DNA of 64,000 nt from Strobilurus pachycystidiatus (Eukaryota > Basidiomycota > Agaricomycetes > Agaricales > Physalacriaceae): NCBI GenBank assembly GCA_019915135.1, contig JAHLMK010000010.1:1054001-1118000 (forward strand), written 5' to 3'. This document shows, one piece after another, positions 10,010 through 20,581 of the stretch (position 1 is the stretch's first letter; the number at the start of each line of letters is the position of its first letter). The notes beneath the pieces were generated by a model. That model ran no database searches, was not told the DNA's origin, and saw nothing but the letters and a program-made list of their open reading frames with translations. The position numbers and the translations under genes were made by a program.

Positions 10010-10250
10010 GGTCAGAGATTATGGTGATGAGACGGTGAACGTGGAGGGACAAAATCTAGTTGACAGTGCGTGGTACACTCAGAATCGTTGTCAGACTCTA
10101 TCTGCAAAGATTTGGGGCACCCTGACTGCTACAGACTGAGATAGGTAAGTCAAGTGTGATACCCAGTCGCGACCTGCGTGCTAAATGCCGACTGATGAAC
10201 CTAGACGAGGGGCCTGCGTCTGGGCCTCGCGTGTCAATCATGTTTGGTCC
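10010..10250 (+). repeat. Diverged dispersed repeat, related to 42640-42890
   Basis: Both places share, in order, AGAGATTAT, TTGGG(G)CACCCT, ATAGGTAAGTC and CCGACTGATGAACC, then a GC-rich block beginning with a similar CTGCRTC. Identity is roughly 70 percent by eye. Confidence 0.55.
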
Positions 10251-10745
10251 CTCGAAATGTTTCAGTTTTACCCCCAGAGTCTTGCCATGAGGCTTGAACT
10301 TTCAGACGTATGCAGATAAGCGTGACGTCCAAAGTTATACAGCTCGATTATGTGGAGTCCCAGGGCAAGGGAACGACATGGCAAAAGCGATACAGTCAGT
10401 AAGTGGCCGGCCAGAGATTCTTCATTCGTTCATTCTTTGATACACGGCCCGGACCATTGATATTACTGCTGATTATTGCAAGACATTGATTGATTTATGA
10501 ACGACAGCCGATCGCCCATTGATCGCCGTTGCCCTTCTTCCTTTGTTCAACCTCTATCTACGGGGTTTCCCTCTTCCTCGAGGCGCCTCGCTGTCACTGA
10601 AAGCAATGATTCCTTTGTGCCGAGGCGTCTGGGTGACGATGAACCTGACACGACAATGACACACTGGTACCTGTCAGCACCTCACCCTCAGACCTCTATT
10701 TAAATCACTTGTCAGTAACTCATTCTCCGCTCATCAATCACCTCC

Positions 10746-11851
10746 ATGGGTAGCATCTCACGCCTACAAGGTACGACTCTGAATTGATAACGATGTTGTC
10801 CCTCATTCGCTTCCAGTGCTGCTGTTAGCAATTTACTTCGCTCGCCATGCTGCCCGGCCAAGCATCTTTGACGTCCGCCTACAATGTAAGTACATCCCTT
10901 CAGGCACCTCTTCTGAGTCTGATCATTCGCTAGACATAAGGATCGCTGCGCGTTATAAGTTGAGATGCGGCAGTTTTGTGGGCGTTCTACTCAATCTGGC
11001 TAAAGCAGGTCGTTGATCTTTCCTTACGCTGACATATCTAACGCCGGTACAGAAATATCCGACAACGATTGCTTTTGAGGGCTTCGTCGAGAAGGGCCTA
11101 CAGGGGCGTATTGTGGTCCTCCCCACACTTCGAGCTACGTTAGTGGATCACTACTCATCTGATCCTGACATCAAGCAACTGACGAATTCCCGGCAACCAG
11201 CTACGATTCAACTACGCCCAGTCTTCAGATTGCTACAGCAAAAAGCCCCAAGTCACTGCTGTCCAAAGGCGCTCAATATATCAGCAAAGCGTTAGAATCT
11301 TCGCCCGTCGGACCAACAATTCCGCCTCCCAATCTTTGGTACAACACCAGGCCCACCTTCCTCGACCTAGCAAACCCTGTGAATGAGTCCCTTCCAATGC
11401 CGGCCTCACGGAGTGTCTCACAATTCTTCCAGGTAGGCTCTTCTGAGTCTATGACATTGGCTCAGGAACTGGGTCTCCCTGACACCAGAGAGATGTCGCC
11501 GCGCGACCTAGTATGCGCCACAGTGCGCAGTGTGGACTACCTGATAGAACGACGACAAGCTCTACAAAAGGAGCTAGCAGCTACCCGCGATGAAATCAAT
11601 CGGCTTCGCAGGCATAACCATGTATTGGCAGAGGAAGGTCGAAGGGAGAGGGAAATCCTAGAACAAGAGGTAAGTTTGTTGAAGCAAGACTTGTGGCTGG
11701 AGACAGGGAGGTTAGATTACGTGGTTAGAGGTTAAAGCACGTAGGCACGCACTCAATCTGAACTCAGTGGTTATCAGTATCCTAGAAAGCAATCAGAGAC
11801 AGCGATTACTACACGGATATCTTACATCTGTCGCGTGCAATTACTATCTAG
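10746..11851 (+). CDS. Predicted coiled-coil protein, unknown function
   Basis: The 3' half is well supported. An open frame from about 11170 gives AQYISKALESS, ANPVNESLPMPASRSVSQFF and a heptad-rich helix (VRSVDYLIERRQALQKELAA, then EINRLRRHNHVLAEEGRRER) ending EILEQE at a GTAAGT donor (11670). The intron closes with CCTAG at 11785, and a last exon (11786-11851) adds KAIRDSDYYTDILHLSRAIT and a stop. The 5' half is tentative: ATG at 10746 (MGSISRLQ), an intron to about 10834, VLLLAIYFARHAARPSIFDV, a second intron, then exons not joined with certainty around 11020-11170. Its layout (short exons, C-terminal coiled coil) resembles the coiled-coil genes at 22.9-25.9 kb, 30.1 kb and 46.6 kb. Confidence 0.5.
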
Positions 11852-11869
11852 CGCAGGAGAGTGGATAGC

Positions 11870-11990
11870 CCAGGTCACTGCAAGCCATACGCGAAGCGGC
11901 GTCGGCGCATAAGAAAGTTGATGGCAGGCAAATACCATTCCTGGTCTAGAGAAGATGAAAGAGTCTGGACGACGGGGCCATGAACACTGC
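11870..11990 (+). repeat. Degenerate relic of the 121-bp repeat
   Basis: The stretch GCAAGCC-ATACGCGAAGCGG with CGTCGGCGCATAAGAAAG matches the 121-bp unit of the 28.2 kb array with scattered changes. It lies directly after the stop codon of the preceding gene. Confidence 0.65.
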
Positions 11991-13767
11991 TGTCGTCCGT
12001 GGTTGGTGATGATCGATCATCGATGATCGCCCGATTATTGGAAACGCTTTGACGCGTTCCTCATTTCTGGCTGCACGTACCTTTGGCAGCATGTCATGTA
12101 ACCGGTAGACTTAGTGGGCCACTGGGAGCACAAACATAGCAGGCTGAGCACCCGATGAGCGCCGCCCACTTTGTCTCGATAATGACACGTGGCACTGATC
12201 AATCAGTACCAAGTTGGCCCTTTTCGTCACTAGCTGGTGTGAGGCCCAACTCGTACAACTCGCCGGTAAATCTCCTTACATACGTGGGTGGTAGGAAGCC
12301 GAAGGCATATAGGTATCAAATTGCAGTGATTGACATGGCAGGAAGGATTGAGTTAGGCCGCCTGATTCTTTCAGAACAGCACCCCCTCCACTGTGCCAAA
12401 GTCCTCTCCCTGATAGACCAGCGGGCGAATAGGAATCCCTTGTGAGCGAAGGTTTGGATCCAAGGATAGCGCAACCCGACGTTGAAGAAAAAATTGACAT
12501 GCCCGAACTCAGGTCCAAAGTCCCCATCGTAAGTTTGCGGGCGATCGAAGGTGATTCCGCGCCGATGAACATGACATGAAACAATGGGAGCATTCAGACC
12601 ATTCCTTCATAGTTCATACTTCTCGCCTGCCATGATCCTAGCACATAGTTTACCAACGGTGAGGAGGGGGTCGAATTGTCGCCTCTGCTATCTTCTCTCA
12701 ATCCTGGTCCACTCTCAGCATACTAGGGACAAACGGCAGGATCAAACGCTTACCTGGATACCCTTGTCTCCCAAACGACCAATTTGCTCATGTAAGAGGC
12801 TCGTGTATTTCTAATGCCATCGGCATAACGGGAGTAAACATAACATGACGGATGCATGCGCACAAAGACTCTTCAAGTTCCCTCTACTGGGCGAAAGATC
12901 TCGAGTGACATCAGTATGAGGCAACTACAAATCAATATTCACATACTTACGCGTTTTTGTTTCATAGCGAACGTGGTTTTTTGTCACGCGTACCCGGACA
13001 AGTCCTTGCAGGATTGCTTTCTCAAGTTGGTACGTGATCGAAGAGCAAACTGCGCGGGACGCTGCTTGGTCTAGGCAGCATCTATCATCCTCGTGTTATG
13101 ATATGATCCTCAATCGAGGCGACCAAAGACCTTTCTATGGCGAAGGGCTGGTCTTCCTTCTGCAAAATAGACAACGTTGGGCACGGCAAGAGCCAAGAAG
13201 AAGATGGTATGGATTCAGATGTGCGCGTCTTCTGATCGTGTATTAGCATGGTAGGAGGAATTGCCACGAGGAAAACCACGCACTATACCGTGTACGACCT
13301 TTTCGTGTTCCTTGCCCAGTCAGCTCTACGACGTCCCTCTTTCCCTCACAGCAGTTCAAGTCAAGCGAGTATGCGCCGAAGATTGGTGGAAGATTGGCGG
13401 TGCCATGTTTGGAACGCAATGGCATGTCGTGAAAGCAGTCGTGAGCGAAGATGCGGCGGAATGTCAGTGGAGAGTGGCTCGGAGGAACCCATGACACTGC
13501 AGGAGGAACTAAGTCTGCTCGGATGCGCGCGGAATCAGAGAGCCGGGATTGATTCGTGGTGGTAGCAGCGGGCCAGTATATTTCCGCCGCTGTCGTCGAC
13601 GTCGATTTAATTAGTCGGGCGACCGCCGATGGACTGGCACCACGGCACAGCTGTATAGTGCGCGTTGCCCTGTACTCGCAGATTCAAAGCTAAGTTGGCG
13701 TACGCGCCGGCGTCAAATTTATCATAAGTTAGTGGCAGGCCTTGAGATGAAGAATAAACACATCCCG
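11991..13767. other. Gene-poor stretch
   Basis: No recognisable gene. Several open frames of 60-105 residues on both strands lack motifs or consistent splice structure. A GATCATCGATGATC palindrome occurs near 12015. Confidence 0.45.
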
Positions 13768-13835
13768 TGAGAAGATAGCATGGGTCCTCCAACCATTCTG
13801 ATACCAGCCCGAGCTACTGCGATCTCCACATCGTC
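13768..13835 (+). repeat. Relic of the 121-bp repeat (second half of one unit)
   Basis: GAGAAGATAGCATGGGTCC, then CCAACC, ATACCAGCCC and GCTACTGC follow the order found in the 121-bp unit at 28.2 kb. Confidence 0.6.
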
Positions 13836-14029
13836 TCCAGACCCTGGCGAGATGCTTTTGAAGGCAATTGAACGTTGAAATTTGAAACCTTGAAGGCTCA
13901 GCGCTCAGCCTGAGACTCTTGAGAACGATCACAGTCACGGTGATGCTATATGAGACGCTGACACAGCCGCGCGAGTACTAGTACTACTCCGAGTAGCGGA
14001 CCTAGTCAGTAACTGCCACTTCCACTACC

Positions 14030-14974
14030 ATGTCGCACATTCAGAGACTCCGCCAAGAGGTACATGGCATGAGCTATAAAGAAAGGTTCGAGGTTGGTAT
14101 TACTCCATATCTGTAGCCACCCTTGTCTAAAAAGGTCTAATCCATCATCAGTTCGTCAAGGCAGCGTTGAATGGCGATCTGGCTTTGACTAGAATGTGTT
14201 TCCGCGCCGTCCGCAAGGCCGATAAAGAGGGCCTTGGCTGGCGACTCTATGACTGTATCATATGCCACGAGGACGAAACGGGGCCCCAGTTTCGCTTACT
14301 GTGCCCTTGTAGCTATAATGTCTACCACGCAGTACGTTCCCACGGTCTACGACGACAACTTTTGATTCAATTCTCGCTTAGCACTGTCTCGACGACTGGT
14401 TTGAAAGAGCACCGGAAGATGTGAAAGGAACCTGTACGTCTTTTCGCCGGCGCATCTGCAGTGCATTAAGGGACCCTTCTCTCTAGGCCCCACATGCAAA
14501 AGACACGCCCTCGTATCCCACAACACCTGGCTTTTGGCCACCGCTGAGGATCTCGAGTATAGAGACTTTTCCAAGAGGCAGAAGAAGAAGGCTCGCAACG
14601 TGAAGAACCGCGAAAAGAAAGCAAGGGACGCAAGGAGGGCAGCTTTCACTGCCAAAATGGACCGATACAAGGACAGTCGCCCATCCGGCGATGTAATCAC
14701 TCCCTTTGATCCCACCTCCATCCCCCAAGGTTCCAGCAGCCTGACCAGACCTCACCGTGTTCGACGCAGAGGCATATCGCCAAACACTGAAGTCATCGAC
14801 TTGACTTCAAGCGATCCGGAGGAACCACCCACCGCCACCTACAATCATCGTCCCAGACGTGAGAGACCACCCGCTGTCACCGCCACTCCTCGTTCTAGAC
14901 ATGAGGGATTACCCGATACAGGCGCCGCTCCTCGTCCCAGACGCGGTCTCCCTCGGGGTCGCGCCAACTCATGA
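14030..14974 (+). CDS. RING-finger protein (putative E3 ubiquitin ligase), four exons
   Basis: The model is exon 1 14030-14092 (MSHIQRLRQEVHGMSYKERF), exon 2 14152-14331, exon 3 14382-14433 and exon 4 14487-14974, with introns of 59, 50 and 53 nt, all GT-AG. The joined frame gives a RING: CIICHEDETG, LLCPCSYNVYHA, HCLDDWFERAPEDVKGTC and PTCKRHAL. The first and last zinc pairs are CxxC. In the middle, CSYNVYHAHC differs from the usual C-x-H-x-F-H-x-x-C, so the first His ligand is replaced or shifted. After the RING comes a Lys/Arg-rich helix (KRQKKKARNVKNREKKARDA), then a Pro/Arg-rich low-complexity tail with TEVIDLTSSDPEE, a possible SUMO-interacting motif. RING proteins usually recruit an E2 and ubiquitinate targets; the target here is unknown. 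Confidence 0.82.
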
Positions 14975-15350
14975 AGCCTCTAATCAAGCAGATCAAAGGC
15001 CAAACGAAGAGACTGCCACTTGAAGGGTTCTGTTGGGTCGTAAGGTAACAGAGATATTGGATGCTAGATGGTTTCTTGTCATGACCAAACATTTGGGTGA
15101 TGTGTCAGGCCCTAGTGGGGAACATTTTTTTCGAGTCTGGAACTCAGGCTTATCTCACACTCCAGAAAGTCTGTACATGTATGTCTTTTCAAGGAAACGT
15201 GGTATATGCCGGTAATATTGTACTGTTCTGATTTGCTATCGGCGAGGGCACGAAAAATGACACCTGCAAAGTCACCGAGGGATCACGCACTTCACAGTTC
15301 TCCATCAAGCAAGGGCTTCACAACGCACCAAGGTGTCGCGACCGGCCAAG
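14975..15350. other. Spacer after the RING gene
   Basis: No gene recognised. It should hold the 3' untranslated region of the RING gene. Confidence 0.4.
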
Positions 15351-15540
15351 CGCTCACATCAAGCTACGGTGTGCACAGACGACCCGCCAAACAGGCGCTT
15401 CCTGATGCACAACCCAACAAGCGTTTCGCGATGCGCGACTAAACGAGCCAGCGCTTCACAATGCGCCACCCAGCGAGCGCTTTAGCGATGCGCGACCCAG
15501 CAAGCGCTTTTCGCGATGAGCGACCCAGGGAGCGCCTTAT
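15351..15540. repeat. Degenerate ~28-bp minisatellite at the edge of composite copy 2
   Basis: About six units run on the pattern AGCGCTT-TCGCGATGCGCGACCCAG, for example near 15420, 15450, 15480 and 15507. Fragments of the same pattern occur in copies 1 and 3 (6650-6735 and 39620-39705) at the junction between SF3B1 segment B and the Y14 fragment. Confidence 0.65.
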
Positions 15541-15543
15541 AAG

Positions 15544-15692
15544 GTTATGCCTTGGTGGAGTACAAGACGATGGCGGAAGCACAGGCTGCTATTGATGGCG
15601 CCTCTGGTACCCAGCTCCCCGAAAATACCATCCGATGCGAGTATGCGTTCGTGATGAACGGGTTGTGTGCATCTGTAATAGTATTCAGTTGA
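15544..15692 (+). pseudogene. Y14/RBM8A RRM fragment, copy 2 (longest)
   Basis: The plus strand reads GYALVEYKTMAEAQAAIDGA, then SGTQLPENTIRCEYAFV, and runs out at a TGA (15690-15692). This corresponds to RNP1 onwards of the Y14 RRM (family pattern GY-LVEYET..EAQAAI-G..G..L....I..DWCFV). Upstream it abuts the ~28-bp minisatellite, so RNP2 and the N-terminus are missing. It lies 3' to 3' with the SF3B1 fragment. Confidence 0.8.
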
Positions 15693-15779
15693 GTACTGTT
15701 TTGTATGCAACTTGAGTAAATACCCTTGTAATGTTTGAGCCTGCTTATACGCCGCTCGTCAGGGGCTCTTTGCCTATGT

Positions 15780-17087
15780 CAAGCGCTTTGCGATGCGCGA
15801 CCCACGATCCGCCAGCGCATCCTCCAGCATCGTCACCACCACGGAATCACAATAGTACGCCGACTGTGGTCCGATGTATCCAAACACGACCGACCAGCGT
15901 CTTCAAACAGCCAGTCCGCCCATTCAACTCTGCAGTCCAGTACCCGACCAGGATGGCAGAAATACACGTGAAGGCTAGAGCGGAAGGGTCATTATGATAC
16001 TTGGCAGAGCTAGCGGAAAACCCTCACGTCCGCAAGTCTCGGCAACGATAGCGACCGTATTGCGATGAGAAGCACCGCCAACCGCAATGCGACCGGGAGA
16101 GTTCAGAGCAGCACGTCGGACACCCTTCTTGTGTGCCTTCAGCAGGTGCAACAGCCAAACTAAGCAGCGTGATCCGCGATACGTCCAATCAAGTTGATGG
16201 ATGACCTTGCACCTTCTCGAGCTGATTTCTGAGAATCAGCGTCATCCGGGGCACTAACAACGAAGTTAGCTCTGTGAGGTAACTTGAAGGAAACGAAGGA
16301 AGACTCACAAAGATACTTGACCGGTAGGTTCATCTGAATCATACCGGCAACATTGGCGATAGCTCCCTCGGCAGCGATGATATTACCAGGAGTATGAGAG
16401 TTCTGTTCACCGAGCTGCTCGAACAACACCAGAGTCGATATCGGGACGCGTAGTAGAAATCATGTGGGCGAGACCGGCTGCCTTGGACAGGTTGGAGATG
16501 ATCTCCCGACCCTCTACGCGGGCGTAGTAGTCTTCGTCAATGAGGAGTGGCTCAATATCGAGAAGGATTTTGTGGACGTAGGGGCGAACAGGATCGCCAA
16601 GCGTGTATGGCACCCGGTCAATGACCTTGACGAGGAGATGGCGCTCCTAGTCTTCCAATGCGCGTTCCATGAGCAAGGAAAGGAGCGGCCGAAACTCCCT
16701 TGTCGGTGATCTGGCGAAGGGCGGTCTTCCTGACGGGCGGCGTGCCGGTCTGATTTTGAGCAGGCGCCGCATGAACTTGCGCTCCTTCATCTCGTCGACC
16801 GTCAACTCTGTCTCGTCCTCCTCCATCACGATTTTGGCGAAGTACTGGGCGTCCTCTGCCTTTGAGAACGCGACACTGCCAACAGCGGGAAATTCGGTAG
16901 GAGTGTAGGCATGAATTTGCGGGGAGTGGGCAGAATGGCGTCGAGTTTTTGGCGGTTGTGCTTGCCGTCCTGCATGACGCCGGGCGCGTTCATGGCGTCG
17001 ACGTCGATGGGGCTCTGATCACAGCGAGAGCGCTTGGCCGGCGCGGGCGACACGGTCGAGGTTGCGGTCAGCACAGCGCTTTAACAT
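15780..17087 (-). pseudogene. SF3B1 pseudogene, copy 2 (segments A and B)
   Basis: Same disabling changes as copy 1: the early frameshifts, TAG in place of Gln in [10 protein letters not shown], and the jump from RPDID to FEQLGE. The 55-nt intron is kept (16254-16308). It ends near ALADRGSR where the Y14 fragment begins. Segment C is absent. Confidence 0.85.
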
Positions 17088-17474
17088 TGTCCGGGAAGGT
17101 CTTGTGTTTGTGTTTGAACCGTGAAGTAAATCTGTCTGGAAAATCAGCCCCGTAATGCTTTGTATGGGCGCTCACGCACGATGTCGCCTTTACACAGACG
17201 CCTGCCATGACGGCGGGATGGCAACGAGAAGGCGTGAGAATTTGTTGGCGCACCACTGATAGGCCGGCCATTCAAGGCAGTCTCGGGCACAACATGTACG
17301 AGCCGAAGACAACATTTTGCAAGGCTTTGTCACACTCAGGGGCAGCGCACGGTCCCTTTCCCTTTGCTTCCGACCGTCATCGCCAACAGTCGCCAACGCC
17401 CATAATGCGCGTTGGGCCCTTGTGTTGGCCCAGACGATGACTGACGGTGGTCTCTTTCCAGTCTGAAAATTACG

Positions 17475-18402
17475 ATGTCTACTAAGACTCCCAAGCGCTG
17501 TCGTCTGGTCGATCTGGAGGCGGCTGTGGACGATGGAGATACTTCAGATGCGTCTCTCGACGAAGCAGGTCTGAACCGTCTTTCTGCTGTGTCTGAAATG
17601 GTCTGAACCGGCAACAGGTGGCAATTTCATTGTCGACGACGCAGGCGATATTTCTCCGGACGACATCTCTCGCCCAATCCAGCCCCCCCCAAACCTCCTT
17701 GACCCGCCCCCTTCTGTTGACGAGACCTTCGACGCGCTGTTGGACCGAGCCCGTCAGCGTGCTCGCACCGCGAAAGAACTCAACACGGACATCCGCACGA
17801 GCATCCCCCCCAGCGATCCAACCTCAGTCTATATCGAAACCGGCGCTCCTAATGCGAAAGAATGGCAACCGCTCCTCGTGTCTTTCTCTGGCGTTGTAGC
17901 GCGACGCGGTCTCGCGCTTTTTGCCTCACTACCTCTCACACATCGTCTGGCTTGTCTGACTCAAGGTGCGGCCGGCTTGCAGCCGTCGTTGGCGCAGTGG
18001 GTCTCTCTGAAAGTGCGCGGGAGTTACCTCGGCGACGTTGGCTTCGTTATCGACGAGAGGGAAGGAGGGAACCTACACGTTCTTGTGCCCCCTCGCCTGT
18101 TCGACGATGAACTTCACTTTACTCACGCAGGCAAGGGCAAGCGGAAGCGGAAGCGGCAGCCCAGTCCACCTCCTCCGCAACAACTGTACTCTGCTTCTAC
18201 GCATACCCACCTCGGAGAACCCTCTGTCGTCGACGAGTATCGTGTTCAATGCGGCAGGCGGTACTTTGAACACGTCCTACCATTACCTGATTACCTTTTC
18301 TTTTTTTTTTCTGCCGCGTCCTTCACTCCTCTACGACATCTCCTCCAAGGTCGTCGTCGTTTTCAAACTTGTTCACGGCGTACTTCGTTCATGTTTGCTT
18401 GA
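17475..18402 (+). CDS. Truncated Spt5-like gene, copy 2 (open reading frame intact)
   Basis: Exon 1 17475-17568 and exon 2 17618-18402 join across the same 49-nt intron as in copy 1, giving a continuous frame of about 292 residues. The start MSTKTPKRCRLVDLE and the acidic GGNFIVDDAGD are present. A 182-bp deletion between two ATCGCTGGGG repeats removes the first half of the NGN domain and its intron yet keeps frame (TSIPPSD-PTSVYIETG). KOW1 (VSLKVRGSYLGDVGFVID) is present. After RYFEH the frame runs into unrelated low-complexity sequence (YLFFFFSAASF) and stops. It is probably non-functional as Spt5, but not disrupted by stops. Confidence 0.65.
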
Positions 18403-18653
18403 TGATGAGAAAACTTCCATACTCCGAAGGGGGATGCATGTCACAGAAATACCAAGAGCAGCCGACTGATTCCCTTCACTCTTTCGTATACGTTTCTCAG
18501 CTGTCGCACTTATTACTAACTCCTTCCCTCCAGGTCACGTAGGATATTCATACAGTACACCAGTAGCCCAATGAAACTCTCGATTCCTAGACCTTCTCAA
18601 AACTGTGCAGTCCTCATTAGGTCAGAGCCACCGAACCCTCGCCCGTGAACGTT
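18296..18653 (+). repeat. Distal segment shared by composite copies 2 and 4
   Basis: It aligns with 63631-63973 at roughly 85 percent by eye: a T-rich tract then CTGCCGCG, CCTCCAAGGTC, ACCAAGAGCAGC, CACCAGTAGCCCAATGAAAC and the end GCCCGTGAACGTT. Similarity stops at the same base in both copies, so 18653/63973 is a candidate element end. Confidence 0.65.
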
Positions 18654-20401
18654 GGCTTGTTCCATATCCATGCAGTCCTTGTACCAAGATGTATATGCGT
18701 AATGTCATCACCCGTGCTCATAGCGAAGTACTAAGTATGCGCTTTTGGGAAATGCATCTTCAGAGCATCTCGTAACACGTCTCGAGACTTGCGCGGAGAT
18801 CCGGACCGGGGCGATAGGCAGTCATGTTCAATTCTCTCATCGGGCGAGCATCATGACCACCAACAACCTCCAACGCTCCCCAGTGGCAAGAATCTGCCAG
18901 GAGTCTTGCTATTTTCTCTTCCAGACTTCCGATTCCGTGCCCGGCGTGTTCGCCGCCTGCTATCAAAGTTGATCCAAGCAGAACCCGACGTGAATATATT
19001 TAATGAATTCGACGCGTATCCGCCTACTCTGAAACACCCTATTAAATGGAAATTCGGCTGGAAGACTTTTGGGGGCCAGCTGATAGATACTCTTTAGTGA
19101 TCATGAGCTGAGCACATATTCTTATCTTCTCCAACGAAGTAACCTGCGGCCGAATCGGGGCCTCCTTCCTCTGGGATTGTAGTACGCAGCCTCTTGTATG
19201 TACATACTGGTAACTGTATCGTCACAGTGTAAGTACGTCCGCCGATCAATTCGGCAATGAGCCTCAGTAAAAATATCCCAGACCTGTATCGATTCCTGTT
19301 GACTTACAGACACAGGTCAAGAGGTCAACCAAGGTCACCAGCGGTCAAAAATGACCTCGCATTGACTCAGACTTCCGTAGACCCTCGTTTGACATACTTA
19401 GGTAGACATGTCATCGTATCGACTTGGTTCACTTGGTCCCTGCAGGGCTATACAGGTCGTTGAGAGTCAAGATATTTATAGGCGTCGTAACTACTTGTAC
19501 TGGTACCAAACGATGAACCCATTCTGTCGTGGTCCAGCGGAGAGAAGCCAAAAGTGCGGTTCCGATGAAAGTAGTGGATCAGACCTCTGAACGATATTGA
19601 CCAGTCGACATTTCTGCATCGGCGAGGGTCTGCGTACCTTGAATCAAAAATTCTGTGCGGCTTGCTTTCGTTGACATTGCTGTCGACCAATTAGACCCGC
19701 AGGTGGAAAATTATGGGAGGAAAAGATACCAAATGATGGCAGGTGGCAGAGCGAATGAGGGACCAGACGCAGTGCAACGACGGCTAAAACGGCAAGGAAA
19801 ATGTCAGGCAAAGGATACGAGGCAGACTGAGGTACGCACCAGGCCAGGAGGCCGCAAGAGCCGCCGGGGAAGGAGGTCTGCATGTAACGATGGGTCTCTG
19901 TACTCTGCAAAGAGCAAAAAAAAACATCTGAGCATTGAACGACGCTGAAGCTGACCGTCGCCTCGCGCGCGTCGTCCTCGTGGTCTGCGCAAGGCCGTGT
20001 GAAGGCGGTCTTGTCTCCATGGAGCTGCTCAATGCGCACCGTCGCTCTGTGCTTGTTCTCGGGCAAATTTGTTTCAAGTATCATGGACGTTTGCACTACC
20101 TGGTACCGATGCTGAGGCGGTAGGGTCATACTTTCGTCGTCGTTGCTCCTGCGGTCCGAGCCTGGCGCCAAGAAAGCTCGAGCGGTGGGCGGCATGACAC
20201 TGCACGTCGTCGACTAGGGCAGCAGAGGCACAAACCGGGGGGATGTGGCTAAAAGACGGGAAGGATCCGACTCTCTGCCCAGCGCCCAACGACAAAACAA
20301 TTGTGACTCGTTGCGTGACTGTGCCCGCCCCGGTTTGTTGATGACCACCACCTGCTCGACACGTGAAGACGCGTCCGACGCGTCTGTTGAGCGATATTTG
20401 G
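18654..20401. other. Gene-poor stretch with a 121-bp-repeat relic
   Basis: At about 18773-18900 (minus sense) the order TCTCGAGACTTGCGCGGA, then GGGCGAGCATCATGACC resembles the end block of the 121-bp repeat family. The rest shows no recognised gene. Open frames on the minus strand at 19644-20424 have low-complexity composition and no motif. Confidence 0.45.
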
Positions 20402-20408
20402 TATAAAT
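20402..20408 (+). promoter_or_regulatory. TATA box (TATAAAT) of the 2OG-like gene
   Basis: TATAAAT lies 180 bp upstream of the ATG at 20582, in a GC-rich context. Confidence 0.5.
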
Positions 20409-20581
20409 AGGTGAGCGGCCCCACTCTCTTTTCCCCAGACCGCAGTGCGGCGTCTGGCAGCAGATGCTGTCAGCGCAAGGCCTACTCCCCCGCTCGGTCT
20501 CCAGGGAACGCTCACGCCAGTACCATAGCAGTTCTTGCTGCCGCCGCCGTGCAACCTTCCTCCCTCACCGCCGCCGCCACC

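Larger units (their letters stand above)
8621..10745. other. Gene-poor stretch
   Basis: No translation here resembles a known family, and open frames on either strand lack conserved motifs. It contains a 12-bp-arm hairpin (9789-9823) and a diverged dispersed repeat (about 10010-10250). TTTAAA-type AT-rich sequence near 10697 could be promoter sequence for the gene starting at 10746. Confidence 0.5.
15351..18653 (-). mobile_element. Composite Spt5/SF3B1/Y14 element, copy 2 (inverted)
   Basis: Positions map to copy 1 by x' = 22444 - x over 15.8-17.8 kb. On the minus strand it carries SF3B1 segments A and B. On the plus strand it carries the Spt5-like 5' part and a longer Y14 RRM fragment than copies 1 and 3. 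Segment C is absent. The Spt5-like arm has lost 182 bp between two ATCGCTGGGG repeats, as in copy 4. Beyond the arm, 18296-18653 matches the far end of copy 4 (63631-63973). Confidence 0.75.

Noticed and set aside
19644..20424. Minus-strand gene suggested by overlapping open frames upstream of the 2OG-like gene
   Set aside because: The frames overlap each other, have low-complexity composition and show no motif or splice pattern.
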